A model generated the notes under the pieces. It made no database searches. It saw only the letters and a program-made list of their open reading frames with translations, and was not told the DNA's origin. Positions 11,610-23,400 of a DNA stretch of 64,000 nt are shown here, in pieces; position 1 is the stretch's first letter, and the number at the start of each line of letters is the position of its first letter. Position numbers and translations under genes: made by a program. Origin of the DNA: Schistocephalus solidus (lineage: Eukaryota > Platyhelminthes > Cestoda > Diphyllobothriidea > Diphyllobothriidae); contig WEDG01007202.1 of NCBI GenBank assembly GCA_017591395.1, positions 85,120 through 149,119 on the forward strand, read 5' to 3'.

Positions 11610-13365
11610 AAATTGCCAATTAGGGTGCCTTTTTGAGAGGGAGAGAGAGATACGCTTGTTTTTAAAAGTATCATTTCAAGAATTTCAGCTAAAAGGCCTC
11701 CATTCACTGTGAATACAATTGGTATGCAAAAGAGATAGCAGCGGAAGAAAACAGAAGATATATAGTAACCGAAAGCTGGAACTGTCAGCACCACGAACGG
11801 TCGTCCGTGAATGCGTCGCAAAATTGAGCTAGATTTTCTTCAAAGCGGTGCAAGCATCATTTGTGAATGACCTTCTAATCGTTGTTAAGACAAACAAAGA
11901 GTGGTAAACAGCAGTATCGGATGGCTAAAATGGGTCAGACCGTGCAAATATTAAGAAAATTTACATGCGAATCGAGGAGTAAAAATGGTAGCTCAAATTC
12001 TAAAGCCTTGCAGTCAGCCCTCGGATGCATACTGCAATTTGAATATGAGAGCTGCAAGGTAAATTTGTTCAGACCGCTCTCAAGCACATTACTCTCTTTA
12101 CCATAGAAAAACAGTCCAACTCTGTTGGGTGATGTCCGCGTAATTCTGCTCGCACAGTCATGATAGTGAACTCAGTCTACAACTTCTGGAGAATTTACTG
12201 TAATCTACAGAGGGAAGCAGCAACTGTTTAGTGCTTATCCAGTGCCATATTTTAGCCAGTACTCGCAACGATCAGAAACCACGACTTGACATCAACAAAT
12301 GCGATCAGACCGCTAGTCACCTTTTTGTAATCTTTGTCATCGAAGGACAGGACCTCAGTTTCACCGTTTTAAATCACCGTAGGTCGTGCTGGCAGTTGTG
12401 CGCCTTCTCCAGGTATCCCGTTCGGTAATTTCTGAAAAATCGCGTGCTTCGAGCTGGTGATTTGAAAACTGCCACGTACACTGTGACCATTAAGGCAGCC
12501 TTTTGATTATTAATCCTTGTGCTAACATCCGTTGTTTACTATCCGCCTGCGCATTTATTAGCTGTGCTACCAGTCCCCCGCGGGTTGACAGATGCTCCTG
12601 TGTCTACGTCATCACATTCAGCCGTTAATTCACGCAGCTCGAAGTGTCAACATTTGGCTAGGTGATTCACACATCTCGAAAGTGGGGCGTCTGTCCTGTT
12701 TCGGACCCAATTCGATCTTTCATTTAAAGGAATCGGGGACCCACTAATCCACACCTCTGGGTGACTAAACGGTCGTTTTTGTCACCGTAACGCCGGCTCT
12801 CTGACCCCGCCGCCTTGCTCCTCCCCATTTCAGCTAGCTGCTAACGTCTCAGCCTAAAGGAAATGTGAATGGTTCTCAGAAGAGGATGGCGCACGCGAAA
12901 AGACGGTTTTGAGATTAATCACTGACATGGGGAGTGATTTATAAGTGGCGAGGATTAGCGAGAACGCTGTGAGTTCATCAGAACTCTTTTCTTCATGAGC
13001 AGATTTTGACCGAAGCATCAGAGAATATTAGAAGTCTAGTAGCTTATTGGCCGTGGAAGTCATGACGGACCAACTTACGTCGCTTGCTGAAGTGGCGTGC
13101 CCCGTCGGAGAGCTGAACGCAGTGTCAGAGTGCAAGAGTGCAGTGTGTGACATAGCCCATGCAAAAAGACGAAATTTTAGAATGTTTGAAAATCACTTGC
13201 AAATCAGTATCATCACACGTACGGTTTAAAATGTTAATGAACAACTTAAAGCGAATTTAAGACTTAAAGGAAATGTGAAAAGTAATTTGATTTTGAGGAA
13301 AAGTGCAAAATTTGTGAAAAAATTGGTAAATCCTGAACACGCGAAAAATCACTATTAATGAGACG
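11610..13365. other. Unannotated intergenic stretch
   Basis: No exon with credible splice borders and no recognised mobile domain. A + frame at 13047-13229 (MTDQLTSLAEV...) has ordinary composition but no family I recognise and no supporting signals. Confidence 0.4.
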
Positions 13366-13368
13366 AAT

Positions 13369-14792
13369 GAATTTAAATGCAATTGAAAGATGATAGCATA
13401 AATATACCACTTTGTGTATATAAAGAGGAATATCCTTTCATAAAATTGCTTTATTGATATTTCTGGTATTGAATTACAATAACATTCAGATCGTCCTTGA
13501 AATACCAGGGAATATTTCACGATTTCACTGTTTGCAATCGATTGGCAATCAAGTTAGATCATGTCTATATGTTTATAATAACCTTCAAAATAAGATAGTT
13601 CTAAGAAGCATGTAATGAAGTAGTGAGGTTTTGTATATTCCCTCTAATGGAGATAACCGTTTGCGGCATATCTGTAGATTAACCCAAACATGAAAACTCA
13701 TTGTCGAAAAAAATGAAGATCCACAACAAAAGTCGGCAATTAATATTCCTAAGATAAATAAAAACGTTTTAAAATACAGTAGCTGTCCTAACTCATGAAA
13801 TCCATCAGATTTCACGAATTATGGTCCGTTACGCGAAATCAGCGCATGCCAAAGTTTTACATCAATAAAGAATCGATCGTTAGAAAAAATAAGGCTTATT
13901 AGGCTTTAACAATTAATATTACATTGCCTAGAAATACTTATTTTTTTAGAAAAGGTACGGATTACGAAAATATGAAAATTCCACATTGTTAAGTAAACTG
14001 AAGTTGTTAATGTATAGGAAGCCTCTTCATGCAATTAAACGAGATAATAAAACAGAAAAAGCCGAATTACTTTTGAAAATATGTTTTTTTCAGAGTTTTG
14101 CACATACATATTCCTCTAGATTAAGCGCAACGTAAAGTATGGCCGTCATCAAGCAGCCTAACATGAAAGTGTATACTCCAACACCGTTTCACGAGAATTG
14201 ACAGTTTTCTTCCTTTTTGTACATTGTCTTAAATTTGTTAGACCAAGCCAAGCAGATTTTTGCTTGAGTGCGCCGATAGGGACGTCACAGGAATATAATA
14301 TTTCATAAGTTCACATGTTCACAGGCAGGTCAATGACTTGTAAATTTAAATGGAATCGTCAGGTGCAATCGTAAACGTACCATTTTGTGCATATAAAGAT
14401 AACTATTCTATTGTTAAATTTCTCTATAACTACTTCGGGTTTTCTATTACGATGAGTTTCAGATAGTATCTGAAAATGGGATAAATTCTTTACGATTTTC
14501 ATTGTGTTCAGTCAACTGCCCATAAATGTACATTCCATTCGATGTGTTTGGTAAAGCCTTCTAAATATTATATTTCTTAAAAGAATTTATCCAAGTAGCA
14601 ACTTTTTGGGCGTTCTTTCTAATGCAGACGACTGTCTGTGTTATATCTGCAGACTCACTTCAACATGAAAACTCGCTGCCGTGAAAAATTAAAGTCCACA
14701 ACAAAAGCCGGAAAAAATTTATGCCTATAATCAGTTAAAATGCTTTCTGTAATAAGTTACCTGTTTTAAAAAAAGTGCTTTACTTAGATGTT
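13369..14792 (+). repeat. AT-rich dispersed repeat (family R3), copy 1, about 1.5 tandem units
   Basis: 13782-14792 matches 18831-19838 along its whole length with modest divergence. Landmarks are CTAACTCATGAAATC at the left end, AGTTTTGCACATACATAT, GATTAAGCGCAACGTA, GTATGGCCGTCATCAAGCAGCC, and AAACTCGCTGCC near the right end. In addition 13369-13840 resembles 14342-14790 (period near 970 bp), so this locus is a partial head-to-tail tandem. No coding capacity is visible. The composition would suit a non-autonomous DNA element or a satellite unit. Confidence 0.8.
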
Positions 14793-14799
14793 TTGCTGT

Positions 14800-16100
14800 C
14801 AAATGTCTGCGTAATTAACGTTTTTCCAAAGTGAAGTCGAGGAAAAACTTGAACCGTTCGATAAAATTTTCAACTTCACTAAATAGAAGGGATAACATTT
14901 CTGTGGAAAATTGAAGAAGTTATATTTTTGAAAATTGCGTTAATTAGAAAATTAACTGATGAATATATGCGGACATTATCCTATTCCAAACTTAAGTGAA
15001 AAAAAAATGTGGACGTTTTATCGGTTTCATGACTTTTGTGAAAATAATTGATACCCTTTCGGCTGAAAATGAAACAACAAACTTTTTTCTTTATATTGGA
15101 GCGTTTTTATTCCATTTTTTTTGCTTCAATGCCCCGTTCTAAGACTACAAATACACTACAGACTATTCGAATATATATTAAGATTTTGGGAAAATGGTTA
15201 ATCTTCTGTCCATTGCGTTTCTAATTTCCGAATTAGCGGCAACTATATGATACAAACAAGTATCTTATCGCATACTTCCAATTTAACATAAGTGTTCCTG
15301 TAATCCATCTCCGCAGTATATGGAACGTATTTTATTAAAGGTTTTTATTTTCACCGTAGTAAAACAAAATAATGCTGACCATGTTTTTCCTGCGTTTTGC
15401 GTCAAAAGTGTCAGCACCTTGCGCTAAATGAGTTATGAAGCTAAATGCTTTACTTGCTTCTAGAAAACAATGCGATCCAGTACACTTGCTTTTACCTGAG
15501 CTTCATTGGATTAAGATTGAAATTTCCGGTTTCAGAAGGAATTTGTTTAAAACGTTTTTTAGTTATATTAATGTTCTTTTATAGAACAATGCACAAAACG
15601 ATGGACTTTGCTGTGACATATTAAATAGCATATACAATTTCTTGCATGTCTGGCTATCTCCGAGTTCACACAAATCCTGCCTGTTTTCCTTCAATATATA
15701 AGATTGAAAATGTAGTCTTCTTTAGTAAAAGCATTTCTGAGCCTCAAATTCACTTAAAAAATAAAATTAACAAGATCAAATATATGCTAAACTACTTATT
15801 AAAATTATGATCACACATTGCATGAGGTAGGTCACATACTGTACTTCAACTTCGCTGGCTAAACGTAAAACCATGGTTGGGCTAGGGACCATGGACTCCC
15901 CGTTTTACAGATGCCCTTGCAATAAGTTGCAGGTGGTTAGTGTCAGGGTTAGGAGAGTTATGCTTAAAGTTAGGTTACGTAACTAGGCGCCCCCTGAAAT
16001 TCAGCATCAGGTCACCTGTACTGCGGTGAGAGGGGGGAGAGGAAAATGGCAGATTTCCTTGTCCGAACTAAAATCGCAAAATTTGATAATTTATTTGACC
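14800..16100. other. AT-rich intergenic stretch, nothing recognised
   Basis: Very AT-rich, without open frames of interest. A short stretch near 15930-15990 (GTCAGGGTTAGGAGAG...GTTAGGTTACG) is faintly telomere-like. Confidence 0.4.
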
Positions 16101-16105
16101 CAATT

Positions 16106-16203
16106 GTGAAAACTGCGGCTTCCGAGGGATTCAACCCTACGCCAGCAAGGGGAAGGCTTTAGTACAGCCGATTCTCTAGCCAACTGAGCTACGAGGTCTC
16201 ACC
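16106..16203 (-). repeat. tRNA-Tyr-like SINE head, left arm of an inverted pair
   Basis: Reading the - strand: CTCGTAGCTCAGTTGGCTAGAG (a D-arm / A-box), then GGCTGTACTAAA carrying a GTA anticodon-like triplet, then a TTGAATCCC T-arm. This is a tRNA-derived pol III head that lacks a proper acceptor stem. It is the mirror partner of the copy at 16240-16330. Confidence 0.7.
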
Positions 16204-16239
16204 GGGATCCGTGAGATTAATCGCACTTGATTCCGGGTG

Positions 16240-16330
16240 TGGCCCCGTAGCTCAGTTGGCTAGAGGGTTGGCTGTACTAAAAAGCTCTCCCCTTGCTTTT
16301 GTGGGTTGGAATCCCACTGAGTTTTTCACA
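16240..16330 (+). repeat. tRNA-Tyr-like SINE head, right arm of an inverted pair
   Basis: CCCGTAGCTCAGTTGGCTAG (A-box), GGCTGTACTAAA with a GTA triplet, CCCCTTGC, then GTGGGTTGGAATCCCAC forming a complete T-arm, and GAGTTTTTCAC. The acceptor stem is not complementary, so this is a retroposed tRNA-like sequence and not a working tRNA gene. Same family as 62440-62532 (-) and 63008-63092 (+). Confidence 0.7.
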
Positions 16331-16929
16331 ATTTCTCAGCGTGCGACGAAATAGGGTTCTAATTTCTGACCTCTGAGGAATTTAATTTCTTCAAGAATTT
16401 CAGTCTACTGTAAGCTCACTTACCTTTCCGGTACCTAGAACTGGATGCCACTCAACGATAAATTCATTCTCACAAATTTTTTAACAGGATTTTCGCAGAA
16501 CACGGACTTCCATCGATTTGACTACCTCCTGTGTCTGCTGTTTGCGAACAGAGACAGTCTGATCATCTCTCCAACGAAACTGCTAAAGCAAATCCTGCAA
16601 AGACTGACTTACTTTACTAAACCTATTCGTCGAATGCATCATATTTCGAAGATACTCGATAAAGAGATCTCTTTCCCGAATTCATCTACCACCGTATTAG
16701 GACAAAGATATTCAACATATAAAGTCACTATCTAATAGCGGAACGACGTCAAAGGATTTTTACCTCATACATAGGACAACGATTAAAATCTGAAGTTTTT
16801 TCTTGTTGATATTTGCGCAAAATGTTGAATGCTGCCGGTGCCCAAACTCTTACGAGACCGACGTGTGCCCGACTGCGTCATCGCTACACGCTCGGCGGGG
16901 CGCTCTAAACGCCTTAAAAATTGACTCAT

Positions 16930-17450
16930 CACCACAGAACCTATTCTTCTACAGGAAATACTGAAGCTGGAAGAAATGAAATTGCCAGGTCCTGCTGTAA
17001 TACCGGCAAAGTTGTTGAAGAAGTTAGCCGTAGAGATGACAGAACCCTTGTGTCTACTCTTCTGAGCCTCCCTCGCTGCACGCTAATTGCCACCTGATTG
17101 GAAGACTGCATGGATTTCCCCGATACATAAAAGTGGCAGCTGGGCTTCCGTAAATAACTACCGGTAAGTCTGGCCTCTACATGTTGCAAGATTATGGAGC
17201 GAATAATCAAACGGGAACTGATGCTCTACTGTCTGGAACGATGGACCCGAGCGGTCGATGAAGGAAATGTGGTGCACGTGGTCTACATAGACTTCAAGAA
17301 GGCCTTTGATAGCGTACCTCACCAGCGTCTCCTATACAACCTCAATCTTGCCAAGCACGCTGGCACACAGCAACCGCTGACCGGTCAGACAATTATCACA
17401 CCTCCTGAAACTATCTGCGATGCACTCGGGAACTGCCAATTCTGGTAAGT
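16930..17450 (+). pseudogene. CR1/Jockey-type LINE reverse transcriptase fragment
   Basis: Translated in pieces, it reads LKLEEMKLPGPAVIPAKLL, KLAVEMTEPLC, DWKTAWISPIHKSGS and then MERIIKREL, followed by LERWTRAVDEGN and VYIDFKKAFDSVPHQRLLY (RT motif A). It is the same family as the element at 48.9-52.2 kb. An internal deletion removes about 27 residues between RELM and YCLERW. Homology to the LINE ends at about 17345 and unrelated sequence follows. The position that is a stop (TAG) in the 50.56 kb copy is a sense codon AAG here (LLKKLAVE). Confidence 0.85.
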
Positions 17451-17509
17451 ATATAGTGGCCTAGCAACTACATCGTATAAATACTGGAAAACCTGGGCGA
17501 TCCAATACC

Positions 17510-17620
17510 ATTATCTGATGATGGATTCGAGTGAAAATCCAAAACGTCAGTCTAATAAAGCTACTCTTCCCAAGATTGTGTCTCCTTCTTCATAACTACT
17601 TCCTGGAACTCGCCTCTTCG
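17510..17620 (+). repeat. Penelope-type 3' terminal hairpin, single copy
   Basis: CTGATGATGGATTCGAGTG followed by AAAATCC and AAACGTCAG: a hairpin with an outer stem CTGAC/GTCAG-like and an inner stem GGATT/AATCC, then TCTAATAAAGC and a pyrimidine-rich tail. The same unit recurs at 31880-31960 and 59643-59720, and a variant at 37330-37420 ends a Penelope-like element. Confidence 0.6.
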
Positions 17621-17699
17621 TTTCTATGGGCTATTTAGCTCTGTCGATCACCGTGCCTACAGCCACTTGCAGACATGATGACCTATAGCCATTCTTCAC

Positions 17700-18115
17700 A
17701 AAAGTTCGACCGCCGTAGTCCGATGCTATCTAGCGTATGCTCCACAGCATCGGGTGCAGGCAAGATGACTTACGCGTGGATTAGTTTTCAGCGATAGCAG
17801 ACTTGCGTTGCCGATACCACACTCTCTTCCATTACCCGACTGTGCCCGGTGCCAAGACAGGGTAAAGACGGGAGGCGGGGTCAGGCGCAGGTGGCTGGCG
17901 TGGCAAGAGACTCCCCAGACAATGTCGCATCGTATGAGTCAGACCCCACGGAGAAGGAGTACCATAAATAGGAAGCAGCTGGTGAGGCATCCCCGCCCCA
18001 CGTTCGGCATTTATTATGGGAACGACACCCGAATAACGCCTGCCGTGCCCTGATCTGCCCCACTCCGCGCTGGTCCAGCGCAGCTACCACGCAGTCCGTT
18101 TAGGGGGGCACTCCA
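17700..18115 (+). repeat. Unclassified GC-rich dispersed repeat (family R1), about 400 bp
   Basis: Shares with 39200-39597 the ordered landmarks GTTCGACCG, ATGCTCCACAG, a GTGAATTAGTTT-like block, TACCGCACTCTCT, an ACAG.GT.AAGA.G block, and an end of CTACCACGC.GTCCGTTTAGGGGG. No coding potential is conserved between copies. Further copies: 18540-18790 (partial), 37950-38070 (fragment), 39598 onward. Confidence 0.65.
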
Positions 18116-18539
18116 TGTTCTAACAATAACCATAAAACTTACCCTAAACCTCATAGTAAACCTTGTCTACACGTTTTACACAGGGGATGGCCTCCTCCGT
18201 ATAAATTAACCAGGAGTACATTAGATCACAGTGGGTGCTACGCAGTCAGATCTCGCCATACAGAAATTCAGGTGCAAGTAAACACAGGGATGATGCTGCT
18301 CGTCTGTGCATAATGCAAAGAGACAGAATGCATCTCAGGTTGAAATATTGATCAAAATCACGTGGTGGTGTCTCTTCCCGCTGCTGATCAAGTTTGGAAG
18401 GCGATGGCTGCAAAATATACCCTCCGATCCAGCTACCCAGACATATCAACATTTGCCCGCATCCCACAACTGTAAAGCACACTAACCTCGCTGTCAGATC
18501 TCCTGGGTTAACAAAGTAGCGTGGCGTGACATTTGAATT

Positions 18540-18790
18540 GCCGCATGTGACGATGTACATTTTGCACCCCACAACATTATGGGCGCAGTGACTTGCGCAG
18601 CATCTACCGCACTCTCTCGCTTCCTTCACCAAACTGAACCCGGTGTCAAGATAGAACCATGAAGACGGGTGAATGTGGTTGGCGCGGCGGGAGCCTGTGC
18701 CTAGGCGTGTAACCATACCACCTTTGTTATGAGTGCGCATTTAGCATAAAATCTGTCGTGGCCTGATCTGGCAGCCGCCTTGGATCGGCA
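18540..18790 (+). repeat. Family R1 repeat, partial copy
   Basis: GACTTGCGCAGCATCTACCG, CACTCTCTCGC, CCCGGTGTCAAGA and GTCGTGGCCTGATCTGG follow the order of the 17.7 kb copy. The left end is missing or too diverged. Confidence 0.5.
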
Positions 18791-18830
18791 CCTATACCAT
18801 ATAAACCACATATCCGATGATTGTTTATAC

Positions 18831-19838
18831 AGTAGGTGTCCTAACTCATGAAATCTGATTGATTGCATGAGTTATGGCCCATTTCGCGAAATCAGCGCAC
18901 ACTGCGTCCACCAAAATTTTACAACTAAAGAACTGATCGTAAGGAAATTTATGGCTTTTTGTTGTTTACAAATTAACATTACATTGTTTAGAAATGCGAA
19001 TTTTTTTAGAATAGGTACGGATTTCGAAAGTGTGAAAAAATGACCTAGTTGAGTTAACTGAATTTGTAATTTTATAGGAAGCCTGTTCATGAAATTAAAA
19101 CAGTAAATAAAGCAGAAAAAGCCAAATTATTTTTGAAAAAAGTCTTTTTAAGAGTTTTGCACATACATATTTCTCTAGATTAAGCGCAACGTATGGCCGT
19201 CATCAAGCAGCCTAACAGGAAATTGTATATTCCAACACCGTTTCACAAGAATTAGTAGTTTTTCTTCCGTTTGTACATTTTCTTAGATTTGACCAAGACA
19301 AGCAGATTTTCGCTTCATTGCGCCGATAGGGACGTCAAAAGAATATAATATTTCATAAGCTTACATGTTCACATGTCGGTCGAGGACTAATAAATTTAAA
19401 TAGAATCGTCAGGTGCAATCGTAAACGTACCATTTGGTGTAAATAAAACTTGACTATTCTATTGTTAGATTTCTATATAAATATTTCGGGTTTTCTATTA
19501 CGATGAGTTGCAGATGGTCCTTGAAAATGAGGTGAATTCTTTACGATTTTAAGTGTTTTCAGTCGACTGCCCATAAATGTGTATTCTATTCGATGTGTTT
19601 GCTAAAACCGTCAAAATAACATATTTCTTAAAAGCATTTACCAAAGCAGTGACTTTTTGGGCATTATTTCTAATGCAGACGGCCGTATGGGTCATATTTG
19701 TAGACTCAAACAAACATAAAAACTCGCTGCCATGAAAAATGAACTTCTATAACAAAGGCTGGAAAAATATAAGCCTATAATTAGTTTAAACAATTTCCTA
19801 TAATGAATCACCTTTTTAAAAAGTGCTTTAATAAGATG
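18831..19838 (+). repeat. AT-rich dispersed repeat (family R3), copy 2
   Basis: Same family and orientation as 13782-14792, a complete single unit. It ends about 180 bp below the predicted poly(A) signal of RABL6. The two copies are about 5 kb apart and differ by scattered substitutions and small indels, so they are old. Confidence 0.8.
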
Positions 19839-20014
19839 TATGTGAAGACAGCCATTTCAGCCCCGTATAACAACTTCTCGAACGCACATTTTTATGAAGG
19901 GGGGGAGGGTAGGAGTGGTGGGGCGCTGCAGTGAATCTAGACGAAAAATCTCAAATTCCCGTCAAAATATTAATCACGGCTAGGCAATTGAAGGAAATGT
20001 TGAAAAGTGTGGTT

Positions 20015-20020
20015 TTTATT
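20015..20020 (-). promoter_or_regulatory. Candidate RABL6 polyadenylation signal AATAAA
   Basis: On the - strand, AATAAA stands about 267 nt below the predicted stop. AT-rich DNA offers such hexamers by chance, so this is only supportive. Confidence 0.4.
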
Positions 20021-20286
20021 CTGTTGTATAGAGGCAGACGAAAAACTCCAGCAAGGACAAGGACAGATAGAGTGACAAAATGGTCAAAATTAGTATACAA
20101 GAAACGTATAAAAGAATTAAGGAGCACGAAAGAAAGGCAGGTAAAATTAAGCACAGCACATGGCGAGACGACGTAAAGGCCATCGAATCCAACATCAGCG
20201 CACAACGGATGAGGGACCGTGAGATCAAAGAAGTCGAGGGAGAATGGCCAATGCGAGATTCGAGTTTGGAAAAAGAGGTGAGGGTA

Positions 20287-20496
20287 TCAGACGTCCTCAA
20301 GAAAGCGTTCAAATGCATTCTGATCCTCAGCACCAACCTCAATTAGGAAACCCGAATGTAGCGACTCCTGGGCAGTGGGCTTGGAATCACGACCCGTGTC
20401 GGCGGGAGAAGTGGAATGATCCGAAGAAGAGGAGTCACTGCGAGAAGCGGCGGCAGTGTCTCGGTGTGTGACGGCGCAGGAGGACGATTTAAAAGC
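20287..20496 (-). CDS. RABL6: RABL6 terminal exon 9, Ser-rich tail
   Basis: The acceptor TTACCTTCAAAATAG at 20497 is in the phase 0 required by exon 8. It encodes a Ser/Asp-rich stretch (SRSDSSSSDHSTSPAD) and, read through, ends in EDQNAFERFLEDV with TGA at 20287-20289. A possible donor GAG|GTTGGT at 20337 could instead splice to unseen exons. An AATAAA at 20015-20020 favours termination here. The terminal FERFL helix may correspond to ELEAFL near the human C terminus. Confidence 0.62.
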   Translation of the reverse strand, partial: AFKSSSCAVTHRDTAAASRSDSSSSDHSTSPADTGRDSKPTAQESLHSGFLIEVGAEDQNAFERFLEDV

Positions 20497-23400
20497 CTAT
20501 TTTGAAGGTAAAACATATTTATACAGCTTAAACAGCTGATTAGTTTACGAGTTGATAAACTCGTAGTGCGCTTAACAAAATTGCGACCACCACTTGCGCG
20601 CTGGGGTCTCCGGTGTTTAAAGCAGTCAGACATTGCACCAGAGCCCACAGAACGTCTACAAAAGGTTGGTGATACCAAGATCACTGTGTGGTGCAGGGAA
20701 CATGCATCATGTGCTATCAGCCCAACACTAAAAAACAAGGTTATAATAAAAGATAACGAGTTAGTGCTAGAATTAAAACTAAGATTCTAACTCACTGTCG
20801 AGGAGGGGGTTTCTGTGACAGGCGGCACTTTGGAGTCGAATCGAAGGCCCAGAGCCGGTCCCAGCTGCTCTTCATCATCGTCATCATCTTCATTCAGACC
20901 ATCATCATCATCGTCATCATCATCGTCTTCATCCTCTTCAGTCGCTATGACATCAAACTCCCTGTCACTGCAGGTGTTCGCTGCTGCAACGCCATTCAAA
21001 TGGCCTTGGCGGTAGGGCGGGTCACGTCCACCTTTCGCGCCTGTACGGCTGAAGTTTGCGTCCACAGGATCAATGTCTTCCTGGAAGGCAGCCACCAAGG
21101 GTCTGCAAAGGCAACAAGACGTGAGTTGGAAGAAGGACTAGAAACTTGGAGGTGGGGGAGGGGTAAGGGACGAGGAAATAAAAATAGGTCACTGCTGTAG
21201 AGAGGCGCTTTACGAGCAAAATGCAAACTCTGATGGGTCAGACTAACAAGGGCCTACGGACAGAAATTATCTGAACACACAAATATTAGACGCGCGCGAA
21301 CTGCGAAGAATTTTTAGTAGCCTCGATACAGCTTGACAACGTACGCCCTTCTATAAAGAAGGGAGCTAGAATGCATTATAAGGCAAGGAGATGCAAACCG
21401 CGCTTTGGAAACCGTTAACACGATGAAAAGGGAACTTAATATATGTTCATTTCCAAAGACTTAAAAAAGGCGGATACCACTGGCTTCCTAATACGTCACA
21501 TCTATAACTCGGCATCACGACAGATGTCTAACGCCCTGAAGTACTCGGAACGCAAGATTTCAATTCACCAGGGCAATTTATGGACGAACAGATGAAGCCA
21601 TTGATGATTTTTATTTTCAGCCGAAATTAATAGTTACCTCGGAGTGAATCAGCCTATTTAAAAGTATATAGGCCAGACCGAAAGTTGAAGTGAATACTGC
21701 GGCCAAAGTCCATCAGCCACAGCGAGATAACCGCGTAATATTCATTAAACTGGCAACAAGCAGCCAGTAGTATATTTAGAGGTAGAACCACATGCACAGC
21801 ACTGGTACTAACAAGCAGCCAGTAGTGTATTTAGAGGTAGAACCACATTCACAGCACTGGTACTAACTAAAAGCCCAGACACGTATTCTGCCGCTGTTTA
21901 ACACAGCTGTGAAGGGTCCAGCTCACCAGTGGGTCCCCAGCATTTCCTGTATGCTTCCTGGTAGATACTCCAGTTAACAAATTGTTGCTTTTTAATTTTA
22001 GTAGAAAAATAATAGCTAACTCAGAGAAAACCAGTCTATTTGGAGGTCTATAGGTATAGACTGAAATTTGATATGAATATTTGGGCCGACTTCCATCAGC
22101 TACGGCGGGACAACCGTTTAATGGCCATTAAACGGCTCACAGACAGCCAGTACACATTCGACACCATTTCTGCAAAAGAGTAATAACTGATGATCAACGA
22201 CGCTTTTTGTGGAAAATGAGACAACAGTTGGAGGACATAGTGGGAACGGTACACATTACACTTCTAAATGAAGGAAAGAAACAATTGGCCTCTCTTCTCG
22301 CATGGCCTGTAAACAAAAAAGATCATAAAAATTCACCGGCTCCGTTCTTCCACAATCCTTCAACGGAGACACATAAAGCGCTTAGATTTCACCAGAGCAC
22401 TTTCGGTCTCGTAACCGCAGATGCTTTTTTCATAGGAGCGGATGTAGGAAGACTATCTCCCTGTGTGTGCAAACATTTGTCCGCTTCTGTGAACTAGAAT
22501 ATATTAGACAGATAAAAAGGATCGTGTGAGGGACTGTCACACAAAATCGCGATGTGAACGCATTCTGCCGTACGAAGCAAAAGTTCTGACCTCTGCCAGC
22601 AGAAGTTCGGACAGGCTTCATGTCTACCACAGACCAACACAGCCTGGTGTCAACGCATGCGCAATTTGGTCATTGTTTTTCAACCTATCCCACACCAACT
22701 TTAGTGGCCATAGACAGCTCACCCTCCTAAACGCCTACTAAATCACGCACTCTGAAAAATAGTAGAGAACACTAAAGGATAATTTGAAGAAATTTCTGAT
22801 TGAAAATTTGCTTCGTTGGGCCCAATCAAAGGGTGCACGATTCAGAGGAGTCGGAGCAGTTGGAGAATTGCCTTCATTTCATTCTTCGTTATCGCCTTAG
22901 ACAACCCACTACAAATAAGAGGCTGGTAAAAGGTGCCCCCATTGAAAACACTAATAGATAGAAAGCAGCCGTTTGTGATAAAACAAAAACGTCCGAGCCC
23001 CCGTTGCGCGTTTCATTTCCGGCGAAATTTGTGAAGGCGTTTTTTGAACCGAAAATTGTACTGACCTTTGAGCCCCAAATAGCCGTGAAAACTACAATGC
23101 ATATCAAGGAAGAACCCAAAACAGACAGCTTGAGAAAGAGGGTCAATATATCGGCAAAACCATCGAAAACATCACTTAACAGATAAAGAGTTTACAAAGA
23201 AGGCTGTGCTATGAAGTACTGCGCCCCAGACCATCGCCTAGGGGCGGAGACGAGACTCTTGAAGAGCTCATGAAACGCGCGAAGGAGAGCCCGAAGTGCT
23301 TTTCACCCACAGCTGATAGCGTAATTGATAGGCGTTTGGCATCGCTAAGGACCCACCTTGACACGTTGAAGAAGCAGACAACAAAAAAACGACATCAAAA

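Noticed and set aside
9080..11821. 913-codon - strand frame rich in Val, Ser and Arg
   Set aside because: Same array read on the other strand; stops are absent only because the triplets contain none in this phase.
16106..16330. Functional tRNA-Tyr genes
   Set aside because: A- and B-boxes are present but acceptor stems do not pair and the region after the anticodon is abnormal; repeated copies elsewhere indicate SINE-type sequences.
16445..16735. 96-codon + frame starting MPLNDKFIL
   Set aside because: AT-rich chance frame; no motif, no splice signals, no second copy.
19931..20346. Basic + strand frames over the RABL6 3' end
   Set aside because: They overlap the predicted RABL6 exon 9 and 3' UTR on the other strand and have no independent support.
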